Origin: Amaranthus tricolor
Lineage: Eukaryota; Streptophyta; Magnoliopsida; Caryophyllales; Amaranthaceae
Reading direction: 5' to 3'
DNA length: 64,000 nucleotides
Assembly: GCF_026212465.1 (NCBI RefSeq)
Contig: NC_080052.1
Coordinates: forward strand, 15,841,622 to 15,905,621
Shown: piece after piece, positions 1-11,219 of the stretch
Layout: each line of letters begins with the position of its first letter
How positions within the stretch are numbered: the first letter of the stretch is position 1
Made by a program: the position numbers and the translations under genes
The notes under the pieces: model-generated
Told to the model about the DNA's origin: nothing
What the model saw: the letters and a program-made list of their open reading frames with translations, nothing else
Databases searched by the model: none

Positions 1-1994
1 TATAATTAGACTGTGAGATATGATCAGTCTGCAGGATGTTGTATTTATCTAGCTCTAACCCGAACCAGCTCAGCTTGAAGAGTGTTGATCTCAGTTTCCT
101 GAGATTGAGTCTTCTGGCGAAGGTTCTAAAGATCAAACTGGTATGTTTTCTTCACCAGAGTTCCTCATTCAGAAAAATCTGGAATCAATCAACTGTACAT
201 GGAAAACTAATGTTAAGCAAATTAAGTCAGAAGAAAGAAAAATCAAGGTGGATGTAAATTGATGATTACCTTATAAAAATCATGATGGGGACCTTCCAGG
301 AACCTATCAACACTGTTCATGAAGTCAAATTACCCAGACTATTGAGAGGTGATCCCTTCATCTACTCTCTGTCTGATGGCAGGAGGTTCTCCTGGGTGAG
401 GGACTTCACCAGCCCTCTTGCGTGGAATTAGGCATCCTATGAAGGGAAAATAATATTATAAGAGATGAAAAGAAAAAGAAAATAAAGAATAATTATAAAA
501 GAAAAATTGTTTACGTTCAGCAGGACCCATTCTTGTGATGTTTGCAACCTCCTCTACCAGTTTCAAGATCGGAGAGGTAAGGTTGGTTTAATCTGTTCTG
601 GATCCACTCTCCATGGCTTGTTGAAGATCATGGGAGGGATTTTTAGCAACTGTCTCCTCAGCCTGAGTGACTGGGAGATTGGTTTGTGCATCTGCCATCC
701 TAAAATCAGTAACTGGTACATCCACAATCACAACTTCTGCCTGGGGGGCAAGAGTAGGAGTGGGATCCACAAAAACGTCCTCTGGGACTGGCATCATCTC
801 AGTTGCTAGAACAGGAGCTTCAGCAACTACTTCAGTTACTTCATCACCCTCTGGCTAGGTGACTTCATCAATGATAAATACTTCGGGGAAGATGGTTGCT
901 GAATAACTGATTAGATAATAATATAAGTGAGGAAATATTAAAAGTAACAATCAGAAAGAATAATTCAAAAAGAATAAAGCCAGATGATAATACCTGTACC
1001 AGCTCCCCGAAGATACTTATCCACAGAAACATCTGCTGGGAAAATGAAGATATTCGATAAACTGGGAGAAGCAGGAGGAGATGGAGAGTTCATTTTCTCA
1101 ACCTCATCCTTATTATCTGATTGATACTCAGGATTGGTCTCAGATTCCTCCACTACCTCCTCAGGGACAGGTTTGAGTGGAACCTTCCAAGAAGAAGCAG
1201 CTTTAGCAGTTGCAGTGCTGACAGGAGCTGTTAAATAATAAAGGGTTAGACATCAGTTTGAAATGACATAACAAATGAAATACAAGTAAAAAGAAAACAA
1301 CAACCTAGAGCAGAACCTGGGAGCAACACAACAACCAAGAGCTAGGTAAGCCAAAGGAGAAACATTAAGGGGTATAACTTCACCTTCCTAGTTCCTGAAA
1401 GAAGAAACATCAGTATCTTTCTTCTTTTTCAAACTCCTCTCCCCTTTAATAGGAATCACAAAAGAGCTGGCTTGTTCTGGCTCAGCTGCAGCTGTTGAGG
1501 GGCTCCCAGATTTGCCTTTCTTTGAACCCCCACCAATGAAGGGTTCTGGGGCAGTGAAGACACTCAGATGAGGGTCTTCAAACTTTGAAGGGTCCCCATA
1601 TTCTTTCTTGGCAGGAGAAAGAGGACCCTGCTCTGATCTGATAAAAAATGGAGTACCATATGGGCAGATATCGCTCCTCCTCCATCTGGGAGCATTTTGT
1701 GGAGCCCTTGGATCAAAATAATAGGCATCCATCCTTCGCTGCCTATAGTTGTGAATGGGGGCCGGAGGTGATTTGGTGCACAACCTGTAGAGCTGGTTGT
1801 TCACCGTATTATCGGCCCATGGAGACCTGGGAACAGGCCTGAAATTTTTCCCTTGCAGAGATATTCCCAGGATCCTCCAGGGAACTAAATCTCTTGCACA
1901 CTCTAGAAAGAAAATTGAAAATGTTCGAGTAAAAAAAAAAAAGAACTTAGTGAAAAGAATGAGATTTTACCAGGAGTAGTGCAGGCAGACATGT
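1..1994 (-). pseudogene. 3' part of a multi-exon antisense gene (five exon blocks), family not recognised
   Basis: Seen: exon-like blocks on the minus strand at 1994-1971 (end of the interrupted exon), 1902-1384, 1227-1000, 898-515, 436-270 and from 192 down. They are separated by GT-AG gaps of 68, 153, 101, 78 and 77 nt. Four of the five junctions carry the reading frame across in the correct phase (for example CCT-G joined to AG-TGT, and GAA-G joined to CT-CCT); the fifth leaves only a short open stretch. The product has a Trp/Pro-rich part followed by a Glu/Pro-rich low-complexity tail. In-frame stops at 1388-1390 (TAG), 855-857 (TAG), 588-590 (TAA) and two more in the 436-270 block show decay. 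I do not recognise the protein. It may be an antisense accessory gene of a Tat-type retrotransposon or a captured host gene. The 5' part lies at 7455-8418. Confidence 0.6.
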
Positions 1995-3153
1995 TGAGCC
2001 AAACCAGCTGGGCTCATATGAAGACAGCAATAATGACCCAAGGAAACCCATAGACAATAACAACAGCAAGGACAACAGCAACAGAAGCAATGCTGTTGGT
2101 TCTGATTCTAATGATCATGCACTTGGTTCTGTATTGAGGCCGTCAACACTGAATCTTGATGATTTAAGTAAAAGCCAAGATAGTCCAAGAAAGGGTGAAC
2201 TAATTAAGGAAGGCCAAGACTCAAGAAACAACCCAAAGGAACCAAGGGACAGCAAGGAACCAAAGGACAGCAACACCAATTCCCATCATTCTACTTTTAT
2301 AGATGGTTCTGCATTAAAACCATCAGCACTGATTAGTAAAGAACTTAATTCATATCAAGACTATCAAAGCAATGATGATTTAATCATAGAAGAACAAATA
2401 CAAACATCAAACCAACAGAAGACGCCAGCAACAGCCAAAGATCAGAAGCAATTAGACAAACAGTTGAGTCTGACCAGCTTCACTGACCAGGCCACCTTGA
2501 CAGGGCCGCCTAGACGAGACTTGAGCCCATGGGATGATGTGGAGGGTAGAATTGGAATCTCCCTACATAAACCTTGCTACCAAGGCCCAATAATCCTTCT
2601 CACAGTCATCGGAAGTACACGGAAAATCGAGATGAAGGTCGTATAGTCAACAGGTGAACACTGACAGGAGGCTAGCAGCTTTGTTTTTGTTTCTGTGTAT
2701 TTTAATTGGCATGTGTAATGGACATGAGCCATATGACCGTTATGTTAGTTGCCTAAACGTGTATATCTTCCTTGTTTTGATTATGTACATTAATCCTATA
2801 TATAGGGGGTTCATGCATTGTAAAAGATAAGTTGATTTTAATAAACTTTCAGACAAATTCACTAAGTGTTTTTCTCTTTCAATTGTCTTGCAATTGGGTT
2901 ACTTAGGGCCAGTTTGTCCTTCATTTATGTACGTGATCTTGAGTGTTCTTCAAGATCCTACATCACCCTATCCATAGATATTGTTAACTCCCTTGCAGAT
3001 CAAAGGAGGAAGCGTAGAGTCGAGTGATTAAGGAGTCTGGCAGTCCAGTTCTTACACCCATTCTTCGTGTTAGTTTCTTGGAATATCCCTTGTGTTTGGG
3101 AACCAAATCTAATCCGTGCGTATTTGCCTCAATCACCATACGTACTTGGATCA
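1995..3153 (+). repeat. 5' LTR of the gypsy element
   Basis: Begins TGAGCC and ends GGATCA, directly before the primer-binding site. A TATA-like TATATATAG lies near 2799. The first ~650 bp hold an open frame (from about 2134 to 2646) that matches the C-terminal tail of the integrase ORF in the 3' LTR. Confidence 0.9.
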
Positions 3154-3155
3154 AT

Positions 3156-3167
3156 TGGTATCAGAGC
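3156..3167 (+). other. Primer-binding site (initiator Met tRNA)
   Basis: TGGTATCAGAGC follows the 5' LTR end after two bases (AT). It is the standard complement of the plant initiator methionine tRNA 3' end, used by many copia and chromovirus-type gypsy elements to prime minus-strand DNA synthesis. Confidence 0.85.
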
Positions 3168-3907
3168 GAGAACGTGTAGGGCTTGAATTTCATCCTCATT
3201 CATCTGTGAAGACGAATTCTCAACATCATGCCTGAATGATCAGAGAAATCAAGAATTCAGAGAACTAGGGCGATTTTCTGTTCGTGTTCGATTTCAGTGG
3301 CAAATCTCTACAATTTCGGTTGTTTTTCTTCCTTTTGTTTAATTACTTCATGAATTGATGTTCCTTGATATAATTCGATGCATTTCAATTGAATTTGATT
3401 GATAATTGGTGCGTTCATTGTCTAATACTCACAAAGAGTATTCTGAAACCCTAAAGAACCTAGTTCTTGAAGGAGTTTCTGCATTTTGCGATTTCATTCT
3501 GCGTGTCTGTATAAATTTCATTTGATTAAATTTCATTTTGATTTGATAAAATAGAGGACTGCATTCACATCATCATTGTAATTTACTTGCAAATTGATTG
3601 TATTTGTGGCTGTACACTGCATAACAATCACAAACGAACAGTTTTCTTCAAAATTCTGATTTGTGTGATCTTGTTGTACATAATTGATGTTCTTTTGCAT
3701 ATCTAACTATAAAACATAGATAAATAAAAAATTTAAATCAGCAATTCATTTAAGTGTAAAGGTGATTGTTATTGTTTCATTTAAAGGTAATTTGTGCACA
3801 GAACACAGAATATTCAGCATTTGATTGTTGTTGTGATCAGATCAGTTTGCTGCATCAATTTCTTCTTGCATATCTGTGTGTGTGTGTTTGCATTCATATA
3901 GATCATC

Positions 3908-4681
3908 ATGAATATGGATGAGAAATTTGATGCATTAGTCAATATGGTCACTCAATTGAATTTGACTGTCACTGAGTTAAAGAACGCAGCACCACAATAC
4001 CCACAATACCCATACCAGAACCCTAATATTGAGAACGCAAGAGAAGACAAATCCATGAGAGTTGATATGTATGAGTTTGATGGTACTTCACATGATCCTG
4101 AGACATACGTTGAATAGGAGAAAGGGGTAGAAAGATATTTTGAGTACAAAGACACACACCCAGATCACCAATACAAAATAGCTATGGTGAAGTTAACCAA
4201 ATTAGCAGCAACTTGGCTTGAAGGAATTCAGAGACAAAGGACGCGTGAGAACAGACCTAAGATCAATACTTGGGAGAAGCTTAAAAAACACCTCAGGAGG
4301 AAGTACATTCCAGCCAACTATAGGCAACAACTATACACTAATTGGAGTAATTTGAGGCAAGGTTCTAGTTCAGTAGCTTAATATATACAAGAAGGGGAGA
4401 GATTCACAGTCTTGTGCGAGATAGATGAGCCTGAAGAGCTAAGGATTGACAGCTTCTTAGGTGGATTGAGAGAAGATTTGAGGGAGAAGGTTGAGGTGAT
4501 CCAAAACCTAACATATGAAGGGGCTTGTAACAGTGCCTTAATTTTTGAGAAGTCAGCAAAGAGGAAAGCTGCACAACCTACACCTTTGATCAATAGAATG
4601 AGAGAAAACAGCAGCAATAGGACACCTGCACAGAACCCAGCACATAACTTATCTGTTAGCAGTAGGACAGCTGCACAATAA
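3908..4681 (+). pseudogene. gag: gypsy gag (capsid) with two internal stops
   Basis: One frame runs from ATG 3908 to the stop at 4681, broken by in-frame stops at 4115-4117 (TAG) and 4379-4381 (TAA). The protein has the plant Ty3 gag pattern: a short coiled N-terminus, 'YEFDGTSHDPETY', then the retrotransposon-gag region with 'TWLEG', 'TWEKLKKHLRRKYIP' and 'LREDLREKVEV'. It would form the virus-like particle shell. The roughly 750-bp stretch before it (3168-3907) is an AT-rich leader with no visible gene. Confidence 0.85.
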
Positions 4682-4742
4682 ACGTATGGATTCTCACACA
4701 GAAAGGCAGCTTACAGCAAAGGAGAAGGAAGTGAACCCTAAG

Positions 4743-4803
4743 GATGTCATGTGTTTTAAGTGTCACGGGCATGGCCATTACAAAATAAATTGCCCCAATG
4801 CAT
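4743..4803 (+). pseudogene. CCHC zinc knuckle of gag (nucleocapsid)
   Basis: A shifted frame reads C-F-K-C-HGHG-H-YKIN-C, a perfect CX2CX4HX4C RNA-binding knuckle, followed by a stop near 4804. Its frame differs from the upstream gag, so a frameshift lies between about 4680 and 4740. Confidence 0.8.
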
Positions 4804-5044
4804 GAGCCTTCACACAAAAGGAATGGACTGAGATTCATAATAGAAAGAGAACACGAGCTATGTTAGTGCACATAGGAGGGAGAGAGCAGGTCAAGTATCC
4901 ACCCATACCTGAGGATAAATATGAGGGATCCTTTAAGGTAAATAGCTATGGTTACATGGAAAGATTGAGAGAAGCACTACTGAGGAAAGTGAGGGGGAAA
5001 GAGACGTAGAGCATGTTTACCCCGAGGAGGAGCTTCACAATCTG

Positions 5045-5500
5045 TTGATCAAAAGAAACCTTCACACAGTCCCACAGGTCAAGAATTCAGACCAAAGAGA
5101 AAACATTTTTCAAACAAAATGTAAGATCGGGAACAAGCTGTGTGATTTCATCATTGATGGAGGCAGTGAATCCAATTGTGTAAGCAAAGAGTTAGTCAAG
5201 ACCTTAGGATTAGCCACCAAACCTCAACCTCGACCTTATAAGCTAAGGTGGCTAGATGATAATACAGGGAATGCGGTTAGTAAACAATGGCAACATATCA
5301 CGACCAAGTGTTTTGCGATGTTTTAGCCATGGATGCTTGTCATGTGTTGCTCAGGAGACCATGGCAACATGATAGGAAAACCATACACAATGGCTCCACC
5401 AACATATATTCCCTAAGACACGAGGGTAAGACTAAGGAGTTGATGCCCCTACCCCCTCACAAAGCCATACCCCCTACCAAGACCAAGCCATCACCTACAC
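5045..5500 (+). pseudogene. gypsy aspartic protease and linker
   Basis: The frame from 5045 contains 'CDFIIDGGSESNCVS', the plant gypsy protease active-site pattern (IIDGGS), followed by the usual 'LGL..KPQPRPYKLRWL' stretch. A stop occurs at 5324-5326, and the continuation 'VLAMDACHVLLRRPWQHD' is in a neighbouring frame (5287-5700). The homologous order then breaks off near 5520, where RT should begin. Confidence 0.8.
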
Positions 5501-5523
5501 ACCTATTAGGAAGGAAGGAGTGT

Positions 5524-6830
5524 GATGCTAAGACTAGTGGTGTTAAGCACATAACCAAACTATCCTTTGATGAGATCATTAGACCACATGGAACACCTCA
5601 AGTCATTGATAGGGACTCTAAGTTCTTAAGCGCCTTTTTGACTAGCTTATGGACCATAATGGGTACTAAGTTGTTATTCAGTACTGCATACCATCCTTAA
5701 ACGGATGGTCAAACAGAAGTGACAAATAGGACATTGGGAAATATCTTAAGGACATTAATTAAGAAGAACACCAAAGATTGGAATGAAAAATTAGCCCATG
5801 CTAAATTTGCATATAATAGATGCCCTAGTCTAACTACTAAGTATTTTCCATTTGAATGTGTGTATGGCTTTAATCCTATGACTCCTACTACTCTAGTTTG
5901 CTTACCATTGCACGAACAAGGGGCATGGAGTGTGGAGAAACAAATTGTTGAAGCACAAAAAATTCATACTCAAGTACATAACAATATAGTGCAAGCCAAT
6001 ACCAAGTACAAGCACAAAGCAGATAGAGGTTTCAAGGAGGCAAGAAGCTTCAAAGTGGGAGATTACGTGTGGGTGCACTTAAGGAAAGATAGATTTTCCA
6101 AGCATAGGAGCAACAACCTCAAACCAAGAGCAGATAGCCCTTTTAAAATCATTGCTCAGGCAGGAGATAATGCTTACACTGTCAATTTGCCCATCAACTA
6201 TGGTGTCTCACCAACATTCAACATTGCGGACATAGCACCTTACTACACGGACTTGGAATTGAGGGCAATTCCTTTTCAAGAAGGGGGGATTGAGCCAAAC
6301 CAGCTAGGCTCATATGAAGATAGCAATAATGACCCAAGGAAACCCATAGACAACAACAGCAGCAAGGATAATAACAACAGAAGCAATGTTGTTGGTTCTG
6401 ATTCTGATGATCATGCACTTGGTCCTGTACTGAGGCCGTCAACACTGAATCTTGATGATTTAAGTTCAAGCCAAGATAGTCCAAGAAAGGGTGAACTAAT
6501 TAAGGAAGGCAGAGACTCAAGAAACAACCCAAAGGAACCAAGGGACAGCAAGAAACCAAAGGACAGCAACACCAATTCCCATCATTCTGCTTTCATAGAT
6601 GGTTCTGCATTAAAACCATCAGCACTGATGAGTAAAGAACTTAATTCATATCATGACTATCAAAGCAATGATGATTTAATCATTGAAGAACAAATACAAA
6701 CATCAAAACAACAGAAGAAGCCAGCAACAGCCATAGATCAGAAGCAATTAGACAAACAGTTGAGTCTGACCAGCTTTACTGACCAGGCCACCTTGACAGG
6801 GCCGCCTAAACGAGACTTGAGCCCATAGGA
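5524..6830 (+). pseudogene. gypsy integrase (C-terminal two thirds) with a tail read from the LTR
   Basis: Starts inside the catalytic core: 'VIDRDSKF' supplies the second Asp and 'TDGQTE' the Glu of the DDE triad. A stop at 5698-5700 replaces Gln in 'YHPQTDG'. The remaining frame (5719-6830) includes 'FKVGDYVWVHLRKDRF' and 'FNIADIAPY', the usual C-terminal integrase landmarks. No chromodomain is seen. The frame runs through the polypurine tract and continues for about 180 codons in the 3' LTR as an Asp/Ser/Asn/Lys-rich tail. The zinc-binding N-terminus and first catalytic Asp are deleted. Confidence 0.85.
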
Positions 6831-7449
6831 TGATGTGGAGCGTAGAATTGGAATCTCCCTACATAGACCTTGCTACCAAGGCCGAATAATCCTTCTCACA
6901 GTCATCGGAAGTACACGGAAAATCGAGGTGAAGGTCGTATAGCCAACAGGTGAACACTGACAGTAGGCCAGCAGCTTTGTTTTTGTTTCTGTGTATTTTA
7001 ATTGGCACGTGTAATGCACATGAGCCATATAACCGTTATGTTAGTTGCCTAAACGTGTATTTCTTCCTTGTTTTGATCATGTACATTAATCCTATATATA
7101 TGGGGTTCATGCATTGTAAAAGATAAGTTGATTTTCATAAAATTTCAGAAAAATTCACTAAGTGTTTTTCTCTTTCAATTGCCTTGCAATTGGGTTACTT
7201 AGGGCCAGTTTGCCCTTCATTGATGTACGTGATCTTGAGTGTTCTTCAAGATCCTACATCACCCTATCCATAGATACTATTACCTCCCTTGCAAATCAAA
7301 GGAGGAAGCGTAGAGTCGAGTGATTAAGGAGTCTGGCAGTCCAGTTCTTACACCCATTCTTCGTGTCAGTTTCTTGGAATATCCCTTGTGTTTGTGAACC
7401 AAATCTAATCCGTGCGTATTTGCCTCAATCACCATACGTACTTGGATCA
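6291..7449 (+). repeat. 3' LTR of the gypsy element
   Basis: Begins TGAGCC directly after the polypurine tract at 6277-6290 (A/G run with six G) and ends GGATCA. It matches the 5' LTR along its whole length with scattered substitutions. The integrase ORF continues into its first ~540 bp. Confidence 0.9.
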
Positions 7450-7454
7450 CGTGT

Positions 7455-8418
7455 TTAGCAAGGACAAACACAGGTCCTATTGGATCACTGCAACATGTAG
7501 AAGCCACCTAGTTGGTAGATTTCTATCTTTAGGTCTAACAAAATAAAAGAAGGCATGCCTTTCTCTTTTGGAGAAGTGCAAAACCTCATCAAGGTTGTAG
7601 GTCTCCCCGACATTATATTTTCTCAAAAAAACTGGAGGTATGTACCTAAAAGGATGAGCAGGGGACTTAGGTACCCTAACCCAGATGATTTTGTCCTTGT
7701 AATTTTTAAGGTTGTTCAGTTCTTGGTAAAAGACCTTAGACCCATTGATTGAAGAGAAAGTCATAAAAGGTTTATTCTTCGAGCCATCCAATTTGAATAG
7801 TCTTGAATAATCATAGAGTCATGGACAATTTCATGTACTCACAGATCCAGATGAATGACAGAATCTTCCTCGTTGCTCGAGGAAGAAGTTGATTGAGGGA
7901 AAGTTAGAAATGACAAAGAATTTGAGAGAAGAATGGATGGAGAGGAAAACGAAGCCCGAAGGCAAAATGGTAGATGCAGACTGAGATGAAGATGTCCTCT
8001 TCGTTATCTTCAGAAAGAATATACTCATGGGCCATCATGCCCTCTTGACCAATCCTACACCAATATCCGTTGTCCTTAGGGATATGGCAGTAGTATTCCA
8101 AAACAATTTGAGCCCTACCCTCTACCGGCATTTTAAAGGTATTAGAATCCAGAGAAGTAGTCATCAATCTTTTCATCGTATCAGCTTGGGCATCAAAATC
8201 ATATGGTATAAAAGCAGTGCCCTCAAGACCCGGGGAAATAATAGGATCTGTCAAACATAGATGTATCCAACTGTTGGGCTTCATAACCAATCCTTGGGAG
8301 GTTGATGTGGTAAGGCTTCTGGATGTGCATATAATGGGAACTCAGCAACTGGATCCTCGGTAAGTTCTTTTCCAAAGTAATTTTTGATTTCGTTCAGCGT
8401 AGTTATAGCACTAACCAT
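7455..8418 (-). pseudogene. 5' part of the same antisense gene, cut off by a gypsy insertion
   Basis: Seen: an ATG at 8418 opens a frame that breaks near 8283 and resumes in another frame down to about 7904. A further open block runs from about 7801 to 7477. It ends in an in-frame TAG (7479-7477), after which the same frame continues to 7453. If the gypsy element and one target-site copy are removed, that frame runs on at 1992 without a shift. This shows that the retrotransposon landed inside coding sequence. The link between the 8.0-kb and 7.8-kb blocks is unresolved: the only GT-AG gap there (7842-7802, 41 nt) is shorter than normal plant introns. The protein family is not recognised. Confidence 0.55.
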
Positions 8419-8559
8419 TGTGAAAAAGGGAAGAAAGAAAGTTTAAAGAAAATTAGAGTTTGAGAGGAATTAATTGCAGAGGAAAACATATTCAGAGAAT
8501 GTTTGAGAGTAAATGAAAATTCAGAAAACGTAAGAGAGGTGAAAATGCATGTCTCAAAA

Positions 8560-8567
8560 TATATATA
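8560..8567 (-). promoter_or_regulatory. TATA box of the antisense gene
   Basis: A TATATAT run on the minus strand lies about 145 nt upstream of the ATG at 8418. The leader between them is rich in C and T, as plant 5' UTRs often are. Its position fits a functional promoter driving the antisense gene leftward. This is inference from spacing only. Confidence 0.4.
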
Positions 8568-9127
8568 GTTGGATAATCATTGAAAAAATTAAATGGTAAA
8601 AAAGATCAATATAATCAAGAGACGTTAGAATTGTAAGTGGGAAGATCAACCATCGAGTTAAAACCGCCAAATTTTGAAATTAGTAGGTTTGGGAACAGTG
8701 ATTGGATGGGCATTTAATGTTAGTATAGCCAAGTTGAGATAATGATGAAAAGGTACTATGGCAAGTAAGGTGTGTTCAACAAGTTTCGCCGAAAAGGAAA
8801 TACCCAGAAAATTTGATAAAAAGAATTTTTAAGCGCTTTCATGAAAAAGGGGTATTAGATGTTATCAGAAGCATATGTTCCCAGAAAGCATAAGTTGCCA
8901 GAAACATGAGTTGCCAGAAACTGAAAATTTTTGACATGATTTTATGAGTTTTATCCAAATCTCCCAGAAGGTCAATTCCAGTAAAAACCTATATATAATG
9001 CTGAAGACGAAAGAATAATGAGGGAAAATTTGCTTGGAGATTATAACAATTTTTAACAAGTAAAAGTTATGTTGCTAAAAATCAATTTTGAAGACAGACC
9101 CACAAATTCTTAAGGAAGAATCTATAG

Positions 9128-9144
9128 GTCTAGGGGGGGCAAAT
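9128..9144 (+). other. Polypurine tract of a plus-strand LTR element
   Basis: A tract with seven consecutive G residues followed by CAAAT precedes a TG start at 9145, as in 3' ends of plant gypsy elements. Confidence 0.5.
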
Positions 9145-9890
9145 TGTGTATGTGAAATATTAATCAAAGGTTATTATGATAAAAAGACAGTCAAAGGAAA
9201 TCAAACCTGCCAGAATCTGGGAAGATTTCGTGTTAATAAGTAGTTATATGGGAACAATTATCTGGCAGGGTTGTTGAAAGATTCTACATACAGGCTTAGA
9301 CGATTAGTGCATCAGAAGCTCAAGTGCATGTGAGTACACATGTCCTTCATTAAAGCATCACTTTTATGAAATGCGACACGTGTTGAAAGGAGAATTAGAA
9401 ACACCACTAGGGACAAATAAAGTATTTGATTGTGATTAAAGGATTGACACGTCTAAAAAGGAGAGTGGCGCATGCAGAGAATATTTTTTAGAGGTCGGAG
9501 AAGGAATGTTTGTTCCACAAATCATCAGCTATAAATACTCACCAAAGCGCCATAAATGAGAAAACTAATTTCTAAGAAAAAAAGAAAAGTAAAAAAATTC
9601 AAAGCGATTAAATACAATCGATCTTAATTGAATATGGGAATTTCACATTGATTTTCAGAGCAACGAAAAGAAAAGAAAAAATTTTTAATTGACATTTATC
9701 GTAATAATTTATTACAAAAGACCTCACGTCTAAGCAGTTATCCACCTAGTTGCCACTGTGCACCTCGAAAGACCTGTTAGGCAACCCATATATTGATTTG
9801 ATCTAATTTGGGCGTCGGAGTAGGCCCTCGGAAAAGAATTCAGGGCCTTTTCTAACCCCTTGGTGTGTTTTGTAGGAATCATCAGCATCT
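9145..9890 (+). repeat. LTR, probably the 3' LTR of a Tat-type gypsy element
   Basis: Starts TGTGTATG after a polypurine tract. It has a TATA box (TATAAATA, 9530-9537) and a U5 block at about 9808-9832 with GGGCGTCGGAG, a motif I recall from Tat/Ogre-type LTRs and which also occurs in the LTR at 52470-53174. The right end is not fixed because neither a second LTR nor a target-site copy is in view. If this reading is right, the antisense gene to its left lies between pol and the 3' LTR of this element. Confidence 0.5.
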
Positions 9891-11214
9891 TCATCCAAAG
9901 ATCTTACTGCATAACTGGCAAGGAATTAAATTAAGACTTCCACTAGCAAAAATCATTGGATTAACAACTAATCAGGAGATTAAAATCTTAATTAATTGTT
10001 CTTTAAATTCATACAAGAGCACAAGTAAATCAGACCTGAAATTTTAAACATTTTTGAATAGGGAGGGTTTGAAGAAATTAGAGGAGAGAAGGATTTGAAG
10101 CAGAGACAATTAGGGCTTTTGATAGAACACCGACATATAACCAGTTTAGAATGAGTGTTTATAAATGAGCTAGAGAGTTGAAAATTGAATGTTGAAGGGC
10201 GTTCTTCATAAATTTTGTACTGGGAACTGCTTAAAATTTAAGGTTTAATGGATAGTTGAAGAGAGGGAGGAATAGTAATTTTCTGTCAATAGCAAATCTC
10301 CCAGTTAGCAAAAATGTAGACTTGGGGCATAAGGTGGGTGATTTTAGAAGTAAATTCTAATTATTAAGAAGATGATGCAAAAAATCAGATCTTTGTGGAA
10401 CTTAAAAGATTGCTGGAATGTTGACATGAATATTAATGGTGAGATGAAGAGTAGTTTGATTGGAGAATAAAAAATTAATATATTAAATTTAATTGGAAAT
10501 AAGTGGTAGATGTAAAAGTTAATGAGATGTGACGTAGGAAAAATGTATGGGTAAACTTGACCTTCATATAGTTTTATTTTCCAAAAAAGTAATGTAGAAA
10601 GTCATTTAAAACGGACAAAAAAGGAAATTATAGCAAGTAAAATGGAATAGAGGAAGTACAAAAAAAATATAATTCAATTTCATGCATCAATGTTAATGTC
10701 CATACGGATTGAATTAACGCCTAGTATAACACACTTCACAAGTGATCTAGCAAGATTTGATCTCTACGAGTTTGAATTAAATGACCCATCCAACCACTCG
10801 AAGATGAAATACGTACAAAATTGATAACACAAAGTCATTATCCTAACACATTATAAGGATGTGTCCCAATCTTATTGATAAGTTTATCGTAATTTGTATG
10901 CCAATCCTGATGACTTGAAGCGGCCACACTTCAAACTTATATAGGTAGGTTCTCGTTACGTATAAAACATATTCCGTTGAAATGAATACAACACCAAGAG
11001 CTCTTCAACTCTTGATCTTGAGAACTTTCAATGGACGACTACCTCGTACATCACGGTCAAAAGCAATGGTGGGTCATTAAAACCTATTGATTACAAAAAT
11101 CAAAAGGAATTTTACCACATTAAATTCAAGACACGATGTTACTCGCGTGTGACTTAGCCTTTTCCAATTGACTTTCATTGAAATAATTTGATTTCAATTA
11201 ACGCTTGTTCAATT
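9891..11214. other. No gene seen; AT-rich, decayed sequence
   Basis: Short frames only. The right part (about 10.7-11.2 kb) continues leftward from the copia RNase H region interrupted by the solo LTR, so it is probably 3' untranslated copia sequence. I could not find the expected 3' LTR. Confidence 0.4.
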
Positions 11215-11219
11215 GAATC

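Larger units (their letters stand above)
1995..7449 (+). mobile_element. Ty3/gypsy LTR retrotransposon, internally deleted (no RT/RNase H)
   Basis: Complete element with two LTRs of the same length (1159 bp; about 95% alike by eye) and 5-bp target-site copies CATGT (1990-1994) and CGTGT (7450-7454), one mismatch. Order inside: Met-tRNA primer site, long untranslated leader, gag, zinc knuckle, protease, then a direct jump near 5520 into the integrase core. Reverse transcriptase, RNase H and the integrase zinc domain are absent. Several in-frame stops and frameshifts make it non-autonomous. It sits antisense in the coding exon of the split gene around it. Confidence 0.9.

Noticed and set aside
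9891..11214. Expected 3' LTR of the minus-strand copia element
   Set aside because: No stretch here matches the 5' LTR start TGTTGGATAT or its following bases, so I treat the element as truncated.
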